Assembly: GCA_016868195.1 (NCBI GenBank) | Contig: VGHQ01000001.1 | Location: 233,222-297,221, forward strand | Direction of reading: 5' to 3' | Origin: Betaproteobacteria bacterium | GTDB taxonomy: Bacteria > Pseudomonadota > Gammaproteobacteria > Burkholderiales > Methylophilaceae | Length of the DNA: 64,000 nt | Shown: positions 22,465 to 33,872 of the stretch, piece after piece | Layout of the letters: every line of letters starts with the position of its first letter | Position numbering within the stretch: position 1 is the first letter of the stretch | Made by a program: the position numbers and the translations under genes | Notes under the pieces: generated by a model | What the model saw: the letters and a program-made list of their open reading frames with translations, nothing else | Database searches by the model: none | Told to the model about the DNA's origin: nothing

Positions 22465-23872
22465 TCTATTTGCAAAAATTTTTAGAAAAAAGCATATAAA
22501 TCATAAACATCCAGCTCATCTAAAAAAATGTTTAAGTGCACTAGATTTAACACTACTTGGTATTGGCTGTATTATCGGTACAGGTATATTTGTCTTAACC
22601 GGCATTGCTGCTGCAAATCAAGCTGGTCCCGCAGTTATTTTGTCTTTCATAGTTTCAGGTTTTGCATGTGCTTTTGCCGCTTTAGCCTATGCAGAATTAT
22701 CTTCATCGATTGGCGGTTGTGGAAGTGCATATGGCTATAGTTATGTTGCATTTGGTGAATTTTTTGCATGGATTATTGGTTGGATTCTTTTAATGGAATA
22801 TGGAATGTCTATTGCTGCAGTGGCAAATGGATGGTCTGGATATTTTAATAATGCACTTACAGCTATGGGTATCGGTCTTCCAGAATCATTATCAAAAGCC
22901 CCTTCATTAGGAGGTATGGTTAATCTTCCAGCAATGGTTATTATATTAATAATTATGTCTTTGCTAATCATAGGGGCGAAGCAAAGTGCCAAATTTAATG
23001 CAGCAATGGTTTTTATTAAACTTTTAACCGTCACACTATTTATTTCAGTCGCTATTTTTAATGTGAATCCATCAAATTGGCATCCATTTATGCCTTATGG
23101 ATGGTTTTCAACATTACCTAATGGAAAAACTGTTGGTATTCTGGCAGGCGCTTCATTAGTATTTTTTGCATATGTTGGTTTCGATGCAGTATCGACTGCT
23201 GCTGAAGAGGCGATCAATCCTCAAAGAGATCTGCCTAGAGGTATTATTGGTTCACTTGCTTTTTGCACAATGATATACATCATCGTATCCTTATTACTTA
23301 CTGGCGTTGTTCCATACCAAGAACTTAATGTGTCTTCTCCTGTAGCTTATGCGCTTCAAAAAATAGGTTTTCAAGGAGCTTCTGCAGTTGTAGCTACCGG
23401 AGTTATTACAGGACTTACAACTGTAATGCTTGTGCTTTATTACGCCCTAACAAGAATTATTTTTGCAATGTGTAGGGATGGGTTATTACCTCATACTTTA
23501 AGTGAAGTCAATAAAGCTACTAATACGCCTATAAGAGTTATTGTTTTTTGTGGCCTCATCATTTCATTAATTGCGGGCTTTATACCACTTGGCGCTCTTG
23601 CTGAAATTGTAAATATTGGAACGTTAGCTGCTTTTGTGATTGTTTCATTAGGAGTAATTTTTATAAGAAAACTTCATAAAAATAATAATGCAACTTTTAA
23701 GAATAAATGGCACCCGCTTATTCCTGTTCTTGGAATTTTTTCATGCAGTGCTTTAATGTTTTTCTTACCGCTCGAAACTTGGAGAAGATTTTTAATTTGG
23801 GTGATGATTGGTATTGTTTTCTATTTTGTTTACTCAATTAAACATAGCCATCTAAATAAAAAACCGGTCTAG
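22457..23872 (+). CDS. APC family amino acid permease
   Basis: [34 protein letters not shown]; about 12 hydrophobic segments. Confidence 0.9.
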   Translation: MNNLFAKIFRKKHINHKHPAHLKKCLSALDLTLLGIGCIIGTGIFVLTGIAAANQAGPAVILSFIVSGFACAFAALAYAELSSSIGGCGSAYGYSYVAFGEFFAWIIGWILLMEYGMSIAAVANGWSGYFNNALTAMGIGLPESLSKAPSLGGMVNLPAMVIILIIMSLLIIGAKQSAKFNAAMVFIKLLTVTLFISVAIFNVNPSNWHPFMPYGWFSTLPNGKTVGILAGASLVFFAYVGFDAVSTAAEEAINPQRDLPRGIIGSLAFCTMIYIIVSLLLTGVVPYQELNVSSPVAYALQKIGFQGASAVVATGVITGLTTVMLVLYYALTRIIFAMCRDGLLPHTLSEVNKATNTPIRVIVFCGLIISLIAGFIPLGALAEIVNIGTLAAFVIVSLGVIFIRKLHKNNNATFKNKWHPLIPVLGIFSCSALMFFLPLETWRRFLIWVMIGIVFYFVYSIKHSHLNKKPV

Positions 23873-23883
23873 GCCGGTTTTTT
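23858..23883. terminator. bidirectional intrinsic terminator overlapping the permease stop codon
   Basis: AAAAAACCGG-tctagg-CCGGTTTTTT between convergent genes. Confidence 0.9.
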
Positions 23884-23897
23884 ATTTTTTTACTTCA

Positions 23898-24218
23898 TTA
23901 AAGAGAAAGAACCCATTGAACGATTGTTTTAATATCTTCTTCTTTAACTTGTGGGTGAGGTGGCATTGGAACTGGGCCCCAAACGCCGCTACCACCCGCT
24001 TTTACTTTAGCTACTAATTTCGCTTCAGCGCCTTTGTCCCCTTTATACTTAGCTGCAACATCCTTGTAAGATGGTCCAACTACTTTTTTTTCAACGCCAT
24101 GACATGCTAAACATCCGCTTTTTTGAGCAAGTGCTTCAGCAGCTTTAGCATCTGCGGCTTGAGCTTGATTTGCGACGAACGCACCAACCATTGCAATACT
24201 TAAAATTACTAATTTCAT
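23898..24218 (-). CDS. periplasmic class I cytochrome c (c551/c552-like)
   Basis: Signal peptide, CLACH haem-binding motif, VPMPPHP axial Met region. Confidence 0.92.
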   Translation of the reverse strand: MKLVILSIAMVGAFVANQAQAADAKAAEALAQKSGCLACHGVEKKVVGPSYKDVAAKYKGDKGAEAKLVAKVKAGGSGVWGPVPMPPHPQVKEEDIKTIVQWVLSL

Positions 24219-24268
24219 ATGATTTACACCCTTAAATTGATTTTGCGCTACTTATGATACTCCTAAAC

Positions 24269-24296
24269 TTATTTAAATTAAAAGTAATTTAAATAA
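24269..24296. repeat. AT-only 12-bp inverted repeat upstream of cytochrome c gene
   Basis: TTATTTAAATTA-aaag-TAATTTAAATAA perfect inverted repeat. Confidence 0.85.
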
Positions 24297-24306
24297 AATT
24301 AACCAA

Positions 24307-25206
24307 TTAATATTCTTGAACCAAATACTCAGCTATTAGGCTATGGGATTGATTCGGATAAACTATTACGCTGTTCTCAAGAGCATTAACACTTTCAACA
24401 CAGATCATTTTTTTCCATTCATGTTTGGTGCCCATATCAACCATAGTTTTAACTTTTTTATCCCAGGGCGTCCAGATAACTGTTGATTCACTATTTTGTT
24501 TTTGTATTGTAATTTTTCGATTAAAACCTTCATCATGAATCACGCATGTATCTCTTGTATCTAAATAAACCCTATCAAATTCAGAATTAAATTTAATTTG
24601 ATCCTCCTGAGTAAATTTTTTATAGCCTCTGACTTTGTCTGAATAGATTTTATTTTCCAATCCTGTCACTTTAATATTTTCTATGTCGCTTATTCCAAAA
24701 TAAGTATGATAGCCCTCGCCAATTAAAAAAGGTTGTTCAGATAAATTAGTTGTTTTAAGGTCTAAATGAATTGAATTACCTATTATTACAGAAAGCTCTA
24801 AATTAAATTGATATGAAAGTTGTCTATTAACCTCAGGGGTTGGCAGCATTACCAAAGTAACTTTAGTAGCTCCATTTTCTATATCCATAATTTCATTAAT
24901 GCGCCATGGTATAACTCTTGCAAATCCGTGCGGACAAAAACTTCCATCGGTGGGATGTGCGCCAAACCAAGGCCAGCAGATGGGCACGCCGCCCCGAATA
25001 GACCTCCCATGCATATATCTTGTATTACTTGAAAGCCACAACACTTCGTTTTCAATATTATGAGGCTTCCACTGCATGAGATGAGCCCCCTGCAGAGCAA
25101 TTTTTGCAGAAGCTAGCTCATTATTAATTGTGATAAATTTTAGTCCAATTTCATTTTGGCTAATCTTATAGCTTTGGGCAGAAGATATATTTGTTTCACT
25201 TAACAT
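24307..25206 (-). CDS. D-hexose-6-phosphate mutarotase / aldose-1-epimerase-like
   Basis: QGAHLMQWKP, RGGVPICWPWFGAHP, HGFARVIPW. Confidence 0.9.
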   Translation of the reverse strand: MLSETNISSAQSYKISQNEIGLKFITINNELASAKIALQGAHLMQWKPHNIENEVLWLSSNTRYMHGRSIRGGVPICWPWFGAHPTDGSFCPHGFARVIPWRINEIMDIENGATKVTLVMLPTPEVNRQLSYQFNLELSVIIGNSIHLDLKTTNLSEQPFLIGEGYHTYFGISDIENIKVTGLENKIYSDKVRGYKKFTQEDQIKFNSEFDRVYLDTRDTCVIHDEGFNRKITIQKQNSESTVIWTPWDKKVKTMVDMGTKHEWKKMICVESVNALENSVIVYPNQSHSLIAEYLVQEY

Positions 25207-25214
25207 CTTAAAAA

Positions 25215-27068
25215 TTATATTTCCTCTAAGTTTGAAATATCTCGAATAGCTCCTTTATCTGCACTTGTCGTCATTAATGCATAAGCTTGTAATGCTTGAG
25301 ATACTTTTCTGTTTCTTGGCTTAGGCTTCCAAGCATCCATGCCTTTAGCATTCATTTCATTTTTTCTTAGGGTGAGAGTCGCATCATCGATCATTAAATC
25401 AATTTTTCTATTTGGAATATCAATTTCTATCTGATCATTTTCTTCAATCAGCGCAATTTCTCCTTGTTCCGCAGCTTCGGGTGACACATGGCCAATGCTT
25501 AGTCCAGAGGTTCCCCCAGAAAATCTACCATCAGTTAAAAGCGCACAAACTTTGCCAAGATCTTTTGATTTTAAATAGGCAGTTGGATAAAGCATTTCTT
25601 GCATACCTGGTCCGCCTCTTGGCCCCTCATATATAATCACAACAACATCGCCTGCAATAATCTTGTCGCCTAAAATAGCTGCAACAGCCTCGTCTTGCGA
25701 TTCAAAAATACGTGCACGCCCTTTAAATTTCAATATACTTTCGTCGACTCCTGCCGTTTTAACGATACAGCCATTTCGTGCAATATTTCCAAAAAGAACA
25801 GCAAGTCCACCATCTTGAGTATAAGCATTCTCTTTATTTCGAATACAGCCAGAAGTTCTATCTTCATCTAAAGTTGGATATAGCATGCTTTGACTAAATG
25901 CAATTGTCGTGGGTATGCCTCCTGGTGCAGCACGGTAAAAATTTCTTACTTCTTCATTTTTAGTTGACACAATATCCCAATGATCTATTGCTTCTCCTAG
26001 AGTTTTAGAATGGACCGTAGAAACATCTCTGTGAATTAAAGATGCACGATCAAGCTCCCCTAAAATTCCCATCACACCGCCTGCCCTATGAACATCTTCC
26101 ATATGGAACTTGGATGTAGCAGGCGCTACTTTTGCTAAACAAGGCACTTTTCTTGAAATACGATCTATATCTTTCATTGTGAAATTTACTTTAGCTTCAT
26201 GAGCTGCCGCAAGTAAATGAAGAACAGTATTTGTAGAGCCCCCCATGGAAACATCTAGGCTCATGGCATTTTCAAAAGCTTTAAAATTTGCAATATTTCT
26301 AGGCAGCACACTTTCATCATCTTTTTCGTAATATCGCTTAGCTAAATCAACAATTAATTTTCCGGCATCTTGGAATAACTTTTTTCTAGCCGCATGCGTA
26401 GCTAGAGTGCTTCCATTACCAGGCAAGCTTAATCCTAAGGCCTCCGTTAAACAATTCATTGAGTTTGCTGTAAACATTCCAGAACATGATCCACATGTTG
26501 GACAAGCTGATCGTTCAATTTCATCAGAACTTTTATCAGATACTCTTGTATCAGCACCAGCTACCATTGCATCTACCAAGTCTAATTTCTTTATTTCATT
26601 ATTCCAATTAACCTTTCCAGCTTCCATGGGTCCACCTGAAACGAAGACTACAGGAATATTAATTCTGAGTGCCGCCATGAGCATACCGGGCGTTATCTTG
26701 TCGCAATTTGATATACAAACAATGGCATCTGCACAGTGAGCGTTTACCATATATTCGACGCTATCTGCAATAAGATCTCTGCTTGGTAGGCTATATAACA
26801 TGCCATCATGTCCCATAGCTATACCATCATCTACTGCAATAGTATTAAATTCTTTCGCAACACCACCATGCTTTTCAATTTCTCTTGCTACAAGCTGTCC
26901 TATATCTTTCAAATGAACATGACCCGGAACGAATTGAGTAAATGAATTACAAACTGCAATAATTGGCTTTAAAAAATCTTCATCTTTCATGCCTGTGGCT
27001 CGCCAAAGTGCACGAGCACCAGCTTGATTTCTACCATGGGTTGTTGTTTTAGAGCGATATATGGGCAT
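25215..27068 (-). CDS. ilvD: dihydroxy-acid dehydratase
   Basis: [69 protein letters not shown]. Confidence 0.98.
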   Translation of the reverse strand: MPIYRSKTTTHGRNQAGARALWRATGMKDEDFLKPIIAVCNSFTQFVPGHVHLKDIGQLVAREIEKHGGVAKEFNTIAVDDGIAMGHDGMLYSLPSRDLIADSVEYMVNAHCADAIVCISNCDKITPGMLMAALRINIPVVFVSGGPMEAGKVNWNNEIKKLDLVDAMVAGADTRVSDKSSDEIERSACPTCGSCSGMFTANSMNCLTEALGLSLPGNGSTLATHAARKKLFQDAGKLIVDLAKRYYEKDDESVLPRNIANFKAFENAMSLDVSMGGSTNTVLHLLAAAHEAKVNFTMKDIDRISRKVPCLAKVAPATSKFHMEDVHRAGGVMGILGELDRASLIHRDVSTVHSKTLGEAIDHWDIVSTKNEEVRNFYRAAPGGIPTTIAFSQSMLYPTLDEDRTSGCIRNKENAYTQDGGLAVLFGNIARNGCIVKTAGVDESILKFKGRARIFESQDEAVAAILGDKIIAGDVVVIIYEGPRGGPGMQEMLYPTAYLKSKDLGKVCALLTDGRFSGGTSGLSIGHVSPEAAEQGEIALIEENDQIEIDIPNRKIDLMIDDATLTLRKNEMNAKGMDAWKPKPRNRKVSQALQAYALMTTSADKGAIRDISNLEEI

Positions 27069-27121
27069 AATGGCCTCTTTAATTACAATTAATTTTAATA
27101 GTTATTTTAACTTATAATGAC

Positions 27122-27898
27122 ATGAATCTTATGCTTATTCATCCTCACATAGATCCTGTTGCGTTTAATCTTGGGCCGTTTCAAATTCATTGGTACGGAA
27201 TCATGTATCTTTTCGCCTTTTTAGGATTTCTTCAGTTAGGTAAAGTTCAAATCAAAACACGTCCGTGGCTATCCTGGAATGAAAAGATGCTAGATGACGC
27301 TTTCTTTTATGGGGCTATAGGTGTCATTGCCGGTGGTCGATTAGGTTACATCTTATTCTATCAACTGGAATATTATCTTCAAGAACCGATTGAGATCATT
27401 GCATTATGGAAAGGCGGCATGTCATTTCATGGAGGATTTTTAGGTGTAGTTATTGCTATGGCTCTCACAGCTAAAAAATATAAAATAACTTTACTTTCAG
27501 TTTTAGATTTCATTGCCCCGTTGGTTCCTCTAGGGCTTGCTTTTGGTCGCATTGGAAATTTTATTAATGCGGAGCTATGGGGCAGACCAACACAATTTTT
27601 CTTAGGTACGGTCTTTCCAAATTTAGATGGCATTCCAAGACACCCCTCTCAACTTTACGAAAGCTTCTTTGAAGGTTTTGTTATGTTTGTATTGCTTTGG
27701 TTATATTCCAATCAAAAAAGGAAGACAGGCCGTATTGCTGCTTTATTCTTAATACTATACGGAGCGTTTAGATTTTTAATTGAATTTACAAGAGAGCCTG
27801 ATTCATTCTTAGGCTTGCTCTTTTTAAATCTTTCAATGGGTCAATGGTTAACTATTCCAATGCTCTTGGCTGGTATTTATCTTTTTAAAAAAAACTAA
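27122..27898 (+). CDS. lgt: prolipoprotein diacylglyceryl transferase
   Basis: GRLGYILFYQ, MSFHGGFLGVV, GRIGNFINAELWGR. Confidence 0.97.
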   Translation: MNLMLIHPHIDPVAFNLGPFQIHWYGIMYLFAFLGFLQLGKVQIKTRPWLSWNEKMLDDAFFYGAIGVIAGGRLGYILFYQLEYYLQEPIEIIALWKGGMSFHGGFLGVVIAMALTAKKYKITLLSVLDFIAPLVPLGLAFGRIGNFINAELWGRPTQFFLGTVFPNLDGIPRHPSQLYESFFEGFVMFVLLWLYSNQKRKTGRIAALFLILYGAFRFLIEFTREPDSFLGLLFLNLSMGQWLTIPMLLAGIYLFKKN

Positions 27899-28074
27899 CA
27901 ACAGCGTTTTAAACCACTCCATTTTTTCTCAATCGTAGCTTGATAAAAGTTTTTTTTACTCATCAATCTATGTTTTTTTGAACATTTTTTATGGCTCTTC
28001 AAATATAGATCATAGAGATCGTCCCCTGATAGTCTTCGTATGAATTCATATAATGATTTTATAACTTTCAACAT
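27895..28074 (-). CDS. YbdD/YjiX family (DUF466-like) small protein, 59 aa
   Basis: Hand translation MLKVIKSLYEFIRRLSGDDLYDLYLKSHKKCSKKHRLMSKKNFYQATIEKKWSGLKRCC; C-terminal RCC and position next to cstA. Confidence 0.85.
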   Translation of the reverse strand: MLKVIKSLYEFIRRLSGDDLYDLYLKSHKKCSKKHRLMSKKNFYQATIEKKWSGLKRCC

Positions 28075-28080
28075 AGCTTA

Positions 28081-30081
28081 TTAATTCTTTTTGAAAAATG
28101 AAATTCTTAACATATCAACAACAACTGTCCATAAAATAATAAGTAAAAATAAAGTAATAAAGGCATCTAATTTTTGATTAAAAATTAATTGGTGAGTAAT
28201 GGATATTTTACTATCCTCAATGAGTCCTATATTTATTTTATCTGTCAGATCTCTTGCTGCTGAGATAAATCCAACCCTAATATCTTGACTAAATATTTTT
28301 TGATAAGCAGCTGTCGTCGTCACAATAATCAGCCAAATTAGAGGCAACCCTGTTACCCAAGCATATTTTAATTTATTTGATTTGATAAGAATGCCAGTAC
28401 CCACACATAGAGCAATAGCTGCAAGCATCTGATTTGCGATACCAAACAACGGCCATAAAATATTTACCCCACCATTTGGATCTATCACCCCAATATATAA
28501 AAAATATCCCCAGCAACTGACAACAATTGCACTACTTAAAATAATAGATGGCATCCATGATGTTTGACCGAATTTCGGATAAATGTTGCCAATCATATCT
28601 TGCAACATAAATCTTCCCACACGGGTGCCTGCATCCAGTGTGGTAAGAATAAATATTGCTTCAAACATTATAGCAAAGTGATACCACATCGCTAATAAGT
28701 TTGTACCAAAAGCTTTACCAAATATATTTGCCATACCTACTGCTAATGAAGGCGCGCCACCTGTTCTCGCGAATAGGGAAGTTTCGCCCATATTTTTTGC
28801 AAGCAATTCCATTTCTTCAACTGTCACTTTAAATCCCCATGAATTTATTTTTTGAATAGCCCCCGCAGCTTCTGCTCCAACCACTCCCACAGGACTATTA
28901 ATTGCAAAAAATATACCTGGTTCTAATACTGTTGCAGCTATCAAGGCCATAATCGCTACGAAAGATTCTAGAAGCATCGCGCCATAGCCAATCATAGGAA
29001 TATATTTTTCATTCTCTAATAATTTAGGGGTTGTACCCGAAGCAATTAAAGAATGGAATCCAGAAATTGATCCGCAAGCGATGGTAATAAAAACAAAAGG
29101 AAACACACTACCACCGAAAATAGGTCCTGTACCATTAGTAAATTGCGTTAATGCTGGCATTTTAATTTCTGGTTGCAATGTCATAATTGCAACAGCTAAA
29201 ACAATCACTGTGCCTAATTTTACAAAAGTCGAAAGATAATCTCTCGGTGCTAATAAAAGCCAAACCGGAAGAACTGCTGCTGCAAAGCCATAAAAAATAA
29301 TTGCCCACGCCAATGTCAAGCTGTCATGATCAAAATAAGCTCTTAAGGTTTGCGAATGATCAATTAAACCTCCAGCAAAAACAGCTAGAAGCAATAATCC
29401 AAATCCTATTAACGATGCTTCAAGCACTCTTCCTGATCTGATAGATCGCAAATAAATACCAATAAAAATTGCTATCGGTATGGTTGCAGCAACTGTTGAT
29501 GTTGCCCAAGGACTGTGTTTCATAGCATTCACAACCACCAACCCTAAAACAGCAATCAAAATAACCATAATTAAAAAAGTACCGATCAATGAAGCAGTCC
29601 CACCGATTAAACCAATTTCATCTCTAGCCATCTGCCCTAAACTTTTTCCATTGCGCCTCATTGAAAAAAATAATGTAGTCATATCTTGCACAGCACCGCC
29701 TAACACAGCCCCTATAAGTATCCATAACATTCCTGGCAGATAGCCAAACTGTGCCGCTAATGTCGGACCAACCAGTGGTCCCGGCCCAGCAATAGCAGCA
29801 AAGTGATGGCCAAAAACAATCCATTTATCTGTAGGAATAAAGTCTTTATCATTTCTAAGTCTTAAAGCTGGCGTTTTTCTATATTCATCAATAACTAAGA
29901 CTTTTGCTGCGATCCAGCTTGCATAAAATCTATAAGCAATCATATAAATACATACAGCAGCAGTAATAAACCAAACAGCATTGATACTTTCATTTCGATT
30001 CAGTGCAATCGTAGAAAAAGCAATAGCTCCCAACAAGGCCACTAAAATCCAAATTATATTTTTTAAATATTTTTTAATCAT
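28081..30081 (-). CDS. cstA: carbon starvation protein CstA family transporter
   Basis: RFYASWIAAKVL, FGHHFAAIAGPGPLVGPTLAAQFGYLPG, GSISGFHSLIASGTTPK. Confidence 0.96.
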   Translation of the reverse strand: MIKKYLKNIIWILVALLGAIAFSTIALNRNESINAVWFITAAVCIYMIAYRFYASWIAAKVLVIDEYRKTPALRLRNDKDFIPTDKWIVFGHHFAAIAGPGPLVGPTLAAQFGYLPGMLWILIGAVLGGAVQDMTTLFFSMRRNGKSLGQMARDEIGLIGGTASLIGTFLIMVILIAVLGLVVVNAMKHSPWATSTVAATIPIAIFIGIYLRSIRSGRVLEASLIGFGLLLLAVFAGGLIDHSQTLRAYFDHDSLTLAWAIIFYGFAAAVLPVWLLLAPRDYLSTFVKLGTVIVLAVAIMTLQPEIKMPALTQFTNGTGPIFGGSVFPFVFITIACGSISGFHSLIASGTTPKLLENEKYIPMIGYGAMLLESFVAIMALIAATVLEPGIFFAINSPVGVVGAEAAGAIQKINSWGFKVTVEEMELLAKNMGETSLFARTGGAPSLAVGMANIFGKAFGTNLLAMWYHFAIMFEAIFILTTLDAGTRVGRFMLQDMIGNIYPKFGQTSWMPSIILSSAIVVSCWGYFLYIGVIDPNGGVNILWPLFGIANQMLAAIALCVGTGILIKSNKLKYAWVTGLPLIWLIIVTTTAAYQKIFSQDIRVGFISAARDLTDKINIGLIEDSKISITHQLIFNQKLDAFITLFLLIILWTVVVDMLRISFFKKN

Positions 30082-30220
30082 GATGTTTCCGAATTTGATT
30101 CCTAAATTAATTTATTGCCTTATATATCTTTGTTATACTTGTTTTCCATTTATTCTTTAATTATATGCAATTTGTAAAAATTAAAATAACTTAATTCATT
30201 TTGACTGCGTAAATCTTATC

Positions 30221-31402
30221 TTGGCAAATCATAAAATTATTCTTGGCGTTACTGGAGGTATAGCTGCTTACAAAGCTGCTGAATTAACCCGCCTTCTGGT
30301 TAAAAACGATTTTGATGTTCAAGTTGTAATGACTGAGTCTGCTTGTCATTTTATAACACCACTTACATTCCAAGCTTTATCAAGCAAAGAAGTACTAACA
30401 AGTTTATGGAAAAGTAATGCTAACAATGGTATGTCACATATAGAACTATCAAGAAATTACGACCTCATAGTTATTGCTCCTGCCAGCGCTAATTTCCTAG
30501 CAAAATTAACACATGGTCTTGCTGACGATCTTTTATCCTCTTTATGTTTAGCGAGAACTTGTCCAATTGCAGTAGCACCAGCTATGAATGTTCATATGTG
30601 GACCAATGAAGCTACTCAGCGCAATATTTCTCAGTTGAAGAAAGATGGTGTCTTATTTTTTGGTCCCGACTCAGGAGAGCAAGCTTGTGGCGATATAGGA
30701 CTTGGAAGAATGACGGATACTGAAGAATTATTTAAATCAATTCAAAATCATCTCACCCCAAAAATACTTAATAATAAAAAATTGTTAATAACTTCTGGTG
30801 GCACAATTGAAATGATAGATGACGTAAGAGGTATTACAAATCTTAGCTCAGGGAATATGGGTTTTGCTATCGCCAATACAGCTGCATCTATGGGTGCATC
30901 AGTCACTTTAATCACATCAAAACATCAAAATTTTTCAGAAAATATTAAAGTCATTCATACAAGCGATGCACACTCAATGCATCAAGCAGTTCTTAAGCAT
31001 ATCAACAATCAAGATATTTTTATTAGTGTCGCAGCTGTTTCTGATTACACGCCAAAAGAAAAAATAAAGGGTAAATTAAAAAAGAGTGATTCAGACATGA
31101 CGCTTCAACTCACCCCTACGATCGACATTCTTAAAGAGATAGGATTATCTAAAAATAAAATTTTTAAAGTAGGCTTTGCAGCAGAAAATGAAAACCTCAT
31201 TGAGAATGCACAAAAAAAATTGAAGGCAAAAAATTTAGATTTAATTGTGGCAAACTTAATTCATGAATCCATGGGCCTTGAAGATACTAAGATTTCAATA
31301 ATCGATAAAAACAATGTTATTGAGGTGCCAAAATCAAATAAAATAGTTGCGGCAAAAACGATTTTGAAAGAAATAGCACATCGCATACATTTGGATAAAT
31401 AA
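30221..31402 (+). CDS. coaBC: bifunctional phosphopantothenoylcysteine decarboxylase/phosphopantothenate-cysteine ligase (TTG start)
   Basis: [55 protein letters not shown]. Confidence 0.97.
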   Translation: MANHKIILGVTGGIAAYKAAELTRLLVKNDFDVQVVMTESACHFITPLTFQALSSKEVLTSLWKSNANNGMSHIELSRNYDLIVIAPASANFLAKLTHGLADDLLSSLCLARTCPIAVAPAMNVHMWTNEATQRNISQLKKDGVLFFGPDSGEQACGDIGLGRMTDTEELFKSIQNHLTPKILNNKKLLITSGGTIEMIDDVRGITNLSSGNMGFAIANTAASMGASVTLITSKHQNFSENIKVIHTSDAHSMHQAVLKHINNQDIFISVAAVSDYTPKEKIKGKLKKSDSDMTLQLTPTIDILKEIGLSKNKIFKVGFAAENENLIENAQKKLKAKNLDLIVANLIHESMGLEDTKISIIDKNNVIEVPKSNKIVAAKTILKEIAHRIHLDK

Positions 31403-31403
31403 T

Positions 31404-31856
31404 ATGAGTCTAACTATTGATTTTAGAATTTTGGATAAACGTATCGAGGAAATGTTACCTAATTATGCTTCATCAGGTTCAGCAGGTCTTGATCTTCGAG
31501 CATGTACTGAACACGTACAAACTATCAATCCTGGCGAAACATTTCTTATACCCACTGGCATTTCTATGTTTATTAAAGACCCTGCTTATGCAGCCCTTAT
31601 TCTTCCCAGATCGGGTTTAGGCCATAAACACGGGATTGTTTTAGGTAATTTAGTAGGCCTAATTGATTCTGATTATCAAGGTCAATTACTCGTTTCTTGC
31701 TGGAATCGAAGCGAAAAAGCTTTCCTGCTCAACCCTATGGAGCGTATAGCCCAGCTTGTCATTGTTCCTGTTATTCAGGCTAAATTTAACCTGGTCGACG
31801 AATTTCCTCAGACCGAACGAGGTGAAGGTGGCTTTGGAAGTACAGGTAAAAACTAA
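31404..31856 (+). CDS. dut: dUTP diphosphatase
   Basis: [43 protein letters not shown]. Confidence 0.98.
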   Translation: MSLTIDFRILDKRIEEMLPNYASSGSAGLDLRACTEHVQTINPGETFLIPTGISMFIKDPAYAALILPRSGLGHKHGIVLGNLVGLIDSDYQGQLLVSCWNRSEKAFLLNPMERIAQLVIVPVIQAKFNLVDEFPQTERGEGGFGSTGKN

Positions 31857-31865
31857 CGAATTCAC

Positions 31866-31895
31866 TTGAAAAGACAGTGGGTTATGTGGTTTAAT
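31866..31895 (+). promoter_or_regulatory. putative sigma70 promoter of rpmBG
   Basis: TTGAAA (31866-31871), 18-nt spacer, TTTAAT (31890-31895). Confidence 0.55.
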
Positions 31896-31940
31896 AGCAC
31901 TCTTTTTCGAAATTATTGTAACAAATAAAGGATTTAAATT

Positions 31941-32177
31941 ATGGCTCGCGTATGTCAATTAACCGGCAAAAAACCAATGTCAGGAAACAACGTATCACAC
32001 GCCAATAACAAGACCAAAAGACGCTTTTTACCTAATCTACAAAATCGTAAATTCTGGGTTGAAACAGAGAATCGTTGGATTTCAATGAGAATTACTAATG
32101 CTGCGCTAAGAACAATCGACAAGCTAGGTATTGATGCTATTGTTAAAAAAATGCGTGCAGCTGGCCAGAAAATTTAA
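31941..32177 (+). CDS. rpmB: 50S ribosomal protein L28
   Basis: [34 protein letters not shown]. Confidence 0.98.
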   Translation: MARVCQLTGKKPMSGNNVSHANNKTKRRFLPNLQNRKFWVETENRWISMRITNAALRTIDKLGIDAIVKKMRAAGQKI

Positions 32178-32186
32178 GGGATATAT

Positions 32187-32342
32187 ATGCGTGAAAAAAT
32201 CAAATTAGAGTCTAGTGCGGGTACTGGGCATTTCTACACAACAACAAAAAATAAAAGAACGATGCCAGACAAAATGGAAATCAAAAAATTTGATCCTGTT
32301 GTCAGAAAACATGTCGTATATAAAGAAGCTAAAATCAAATAA
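32187..32342 (+). CDS. rpmG: 50S ribosomal protein L33 (51 aa, not in ORF track)
   Basis: Hand translation [51 protein letters not shown]. Confidence 0.97.
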   Translation: MREKIKLESSAGTGHFYTTTKNKRTMPDKMEIKKFDPVVRKHVVYKEAKIK

Positions 32343-32367
32343 TTTTTAAGCTTTAAATCAAAACAAT

Positions 32368-32395
32368 AAAAAAGCCAGCTTATGCTGGCTTTTTT
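32368..32395. terminator. bidirectional intrinsic terminator between rpmG and rplQ
   Basis: AAAAAAGCCAGC-ttat-GCTGGCTTTTTT perfect 12-bp stem. Confidence 0.93.
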
Positions 32396-32418
32396 ATTTA
32401 TACGATAATACTTTATTA

Positions 32419-32823
32419 TTATGCTACAGCCTCTTCTTTAGGGGCTGGTATCGAAACCTCAACAATAGGTCTATCTACAAGCTCAACAAAGGCCATAGGC
32501 GCATTATCTCCATCTCGGAAACCACACTTCAAAATTCTTAAATAGCCACCTTTTCTTGTGTTATATCTTGGGCCTAATTCAGCAAATAATTTAGTCACAA
32601 TATCTCTATCTCTTAAGCGACTAAAAGCTAAACGTCTATTAGATAAAGTTGCATTTTTTGCTAATGTAATAAGAGGTTCAGCTACTTTTCTGAGCTCTTT
32701 AGCTTTAGGTAATGTAGTTTTAATAATCTCATTTTTTAGCAATGAGGTAGCCATATTTCTCAACATTGCTTGTCGATGACTGCTCGTTCTGTTTAGTTTT
32801 CTATGACCATTTGCGTGACGCAT
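32419..32823 (-). CDS. rplQ: 50S ribosomal protein L17
   Basis: [24 protein letters not shown]. Confidence 0.98.
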   Translation of the reverse strand: MRHANGHRKLNRTSSHRQAMLRNMATSLLKNEIIKTTLPKAKELRKVAEPLITLAKNATLSNRRLAFSRLRDRDIVTKLFAELGPRYNTRKGGYLRILKCGFRDGDNAPMAFVELVDRPIVEVSIPAPKEEAVA

Positions 32824-32855
32824 ACTCTTACCCTCAAATTTTTCTTATTTAATAA

Positions 32856-33842
32856 TTACGCTTTTTGTAAACCTGCTGGAGGCCAATTTTCTAGCTTCAT
32901 ACCTAAAGTTAACCCTTTAGAAGCAAGAATATCTTTAATCTCATTAAGTGATTTTCTTCCAAGATTTGGAGCCTTTAAAAGTTCATTTTCACTTTTTTGA
33001 ATTAGATCGCCAATGTAATAAATATTTTCAGCTTTTAAACAGTTTGCTGATCTTACAGTGAGTTCTAGATCATCAACGGGTCTTAATAAAACCGGGTCAA
33101 CTTGAGGCGCTTGTTTAACTTCCACTTCAGTTAGAGCGCTTTCTAAGTTAGCAAAAACGGAAAGTTGTCCCATTAAAATTCGAGCAGCGTCTCTAATGGC
33201 TTGTTCAGCATCAATAACGCCATTAGTTTCAACGTCCATGATTAATTTGTCTAAGTCTGTTCTTTGTTCCACACGTGCACTCTCAACAAAATAACTTACT
33301 TTATTGATTGGACTGAAAGAAGCATCTACCATGATAAAACCTAAAGTTTTATCTTCTTGATTTGATTTTCTTCTTACTGGGACAGGCTGATATCCTCTGC
33401 CCATTTCAACCTTAACCTCTAGATTTAATTTTCCGCCTTTTGTAAGATGCGCAATTAAATGATTTGGATTAATAATTTCAGCATCATGATTGGTTTCAAA
33501 ATCAGCAGCTGTTACCGGGCCTTCAGTAGTTTTATTTAATGTGAGGATTGATTCAGATTTATTATGAAGCTTTAATGCAACACCTTTTAAATTTAAGAGA
33601 ATATCAACTACATCTTCTTGCACACCGTCTAAAGTTGAATATTCATGAACTACACCATCAATTTTCACTTCAGTAATTGCATAGCCAGGAATTGAGGACA
33701 ATAAAACACGTCTTAATGCATTACCTAAAGTAAAGCCAAAACCCCTTTCCATGGGCTCTAAAGTAACGCGAGCTCTTACTGGGTTTATAACTTCAACATT
33801 TACAATTCTTGGTTTTAAATATTCTGTAGGACTATTTTGCAT
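32856..33842 (-). CDS. rpoA: RNA polymerase alpha subunit
   Basis: [19 protein letters not shown] and alpha-[16 protein letters not shown]. Confidence 0.99.
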   Translation of the reverse strand: MQNSPTEYLKPRIVNVEVINPVRARVTLEPMERGFGFTLGNALRRVLLSSIPGYAITEVKIDGVVHEYSTLDGVQEDVVDILLNLKGVALKLHNKSESILTLNKTTEGPVTAADFETNHDAEIINPNHLIAHLTKGGKLNLEVKVEMGRGYQPVPVRRKSNQEDKTLGFIMVDASFSPINKVSYFVESARVEQRTDLDKLIMDVETNGVIDAEQAIRDAARILMGQLSVFANLESALTEVEVKQAPQVDPVLLRPVDDLELTVRSANCLKAENIYYIGDLIQKSENELLKAPNLGRKSLNEIKDILASKGLTLGMKLENWPPAGLQKA

Positions 33843-33872
33843 TATGTATCCTTATCAATAATTCTTATTTAA

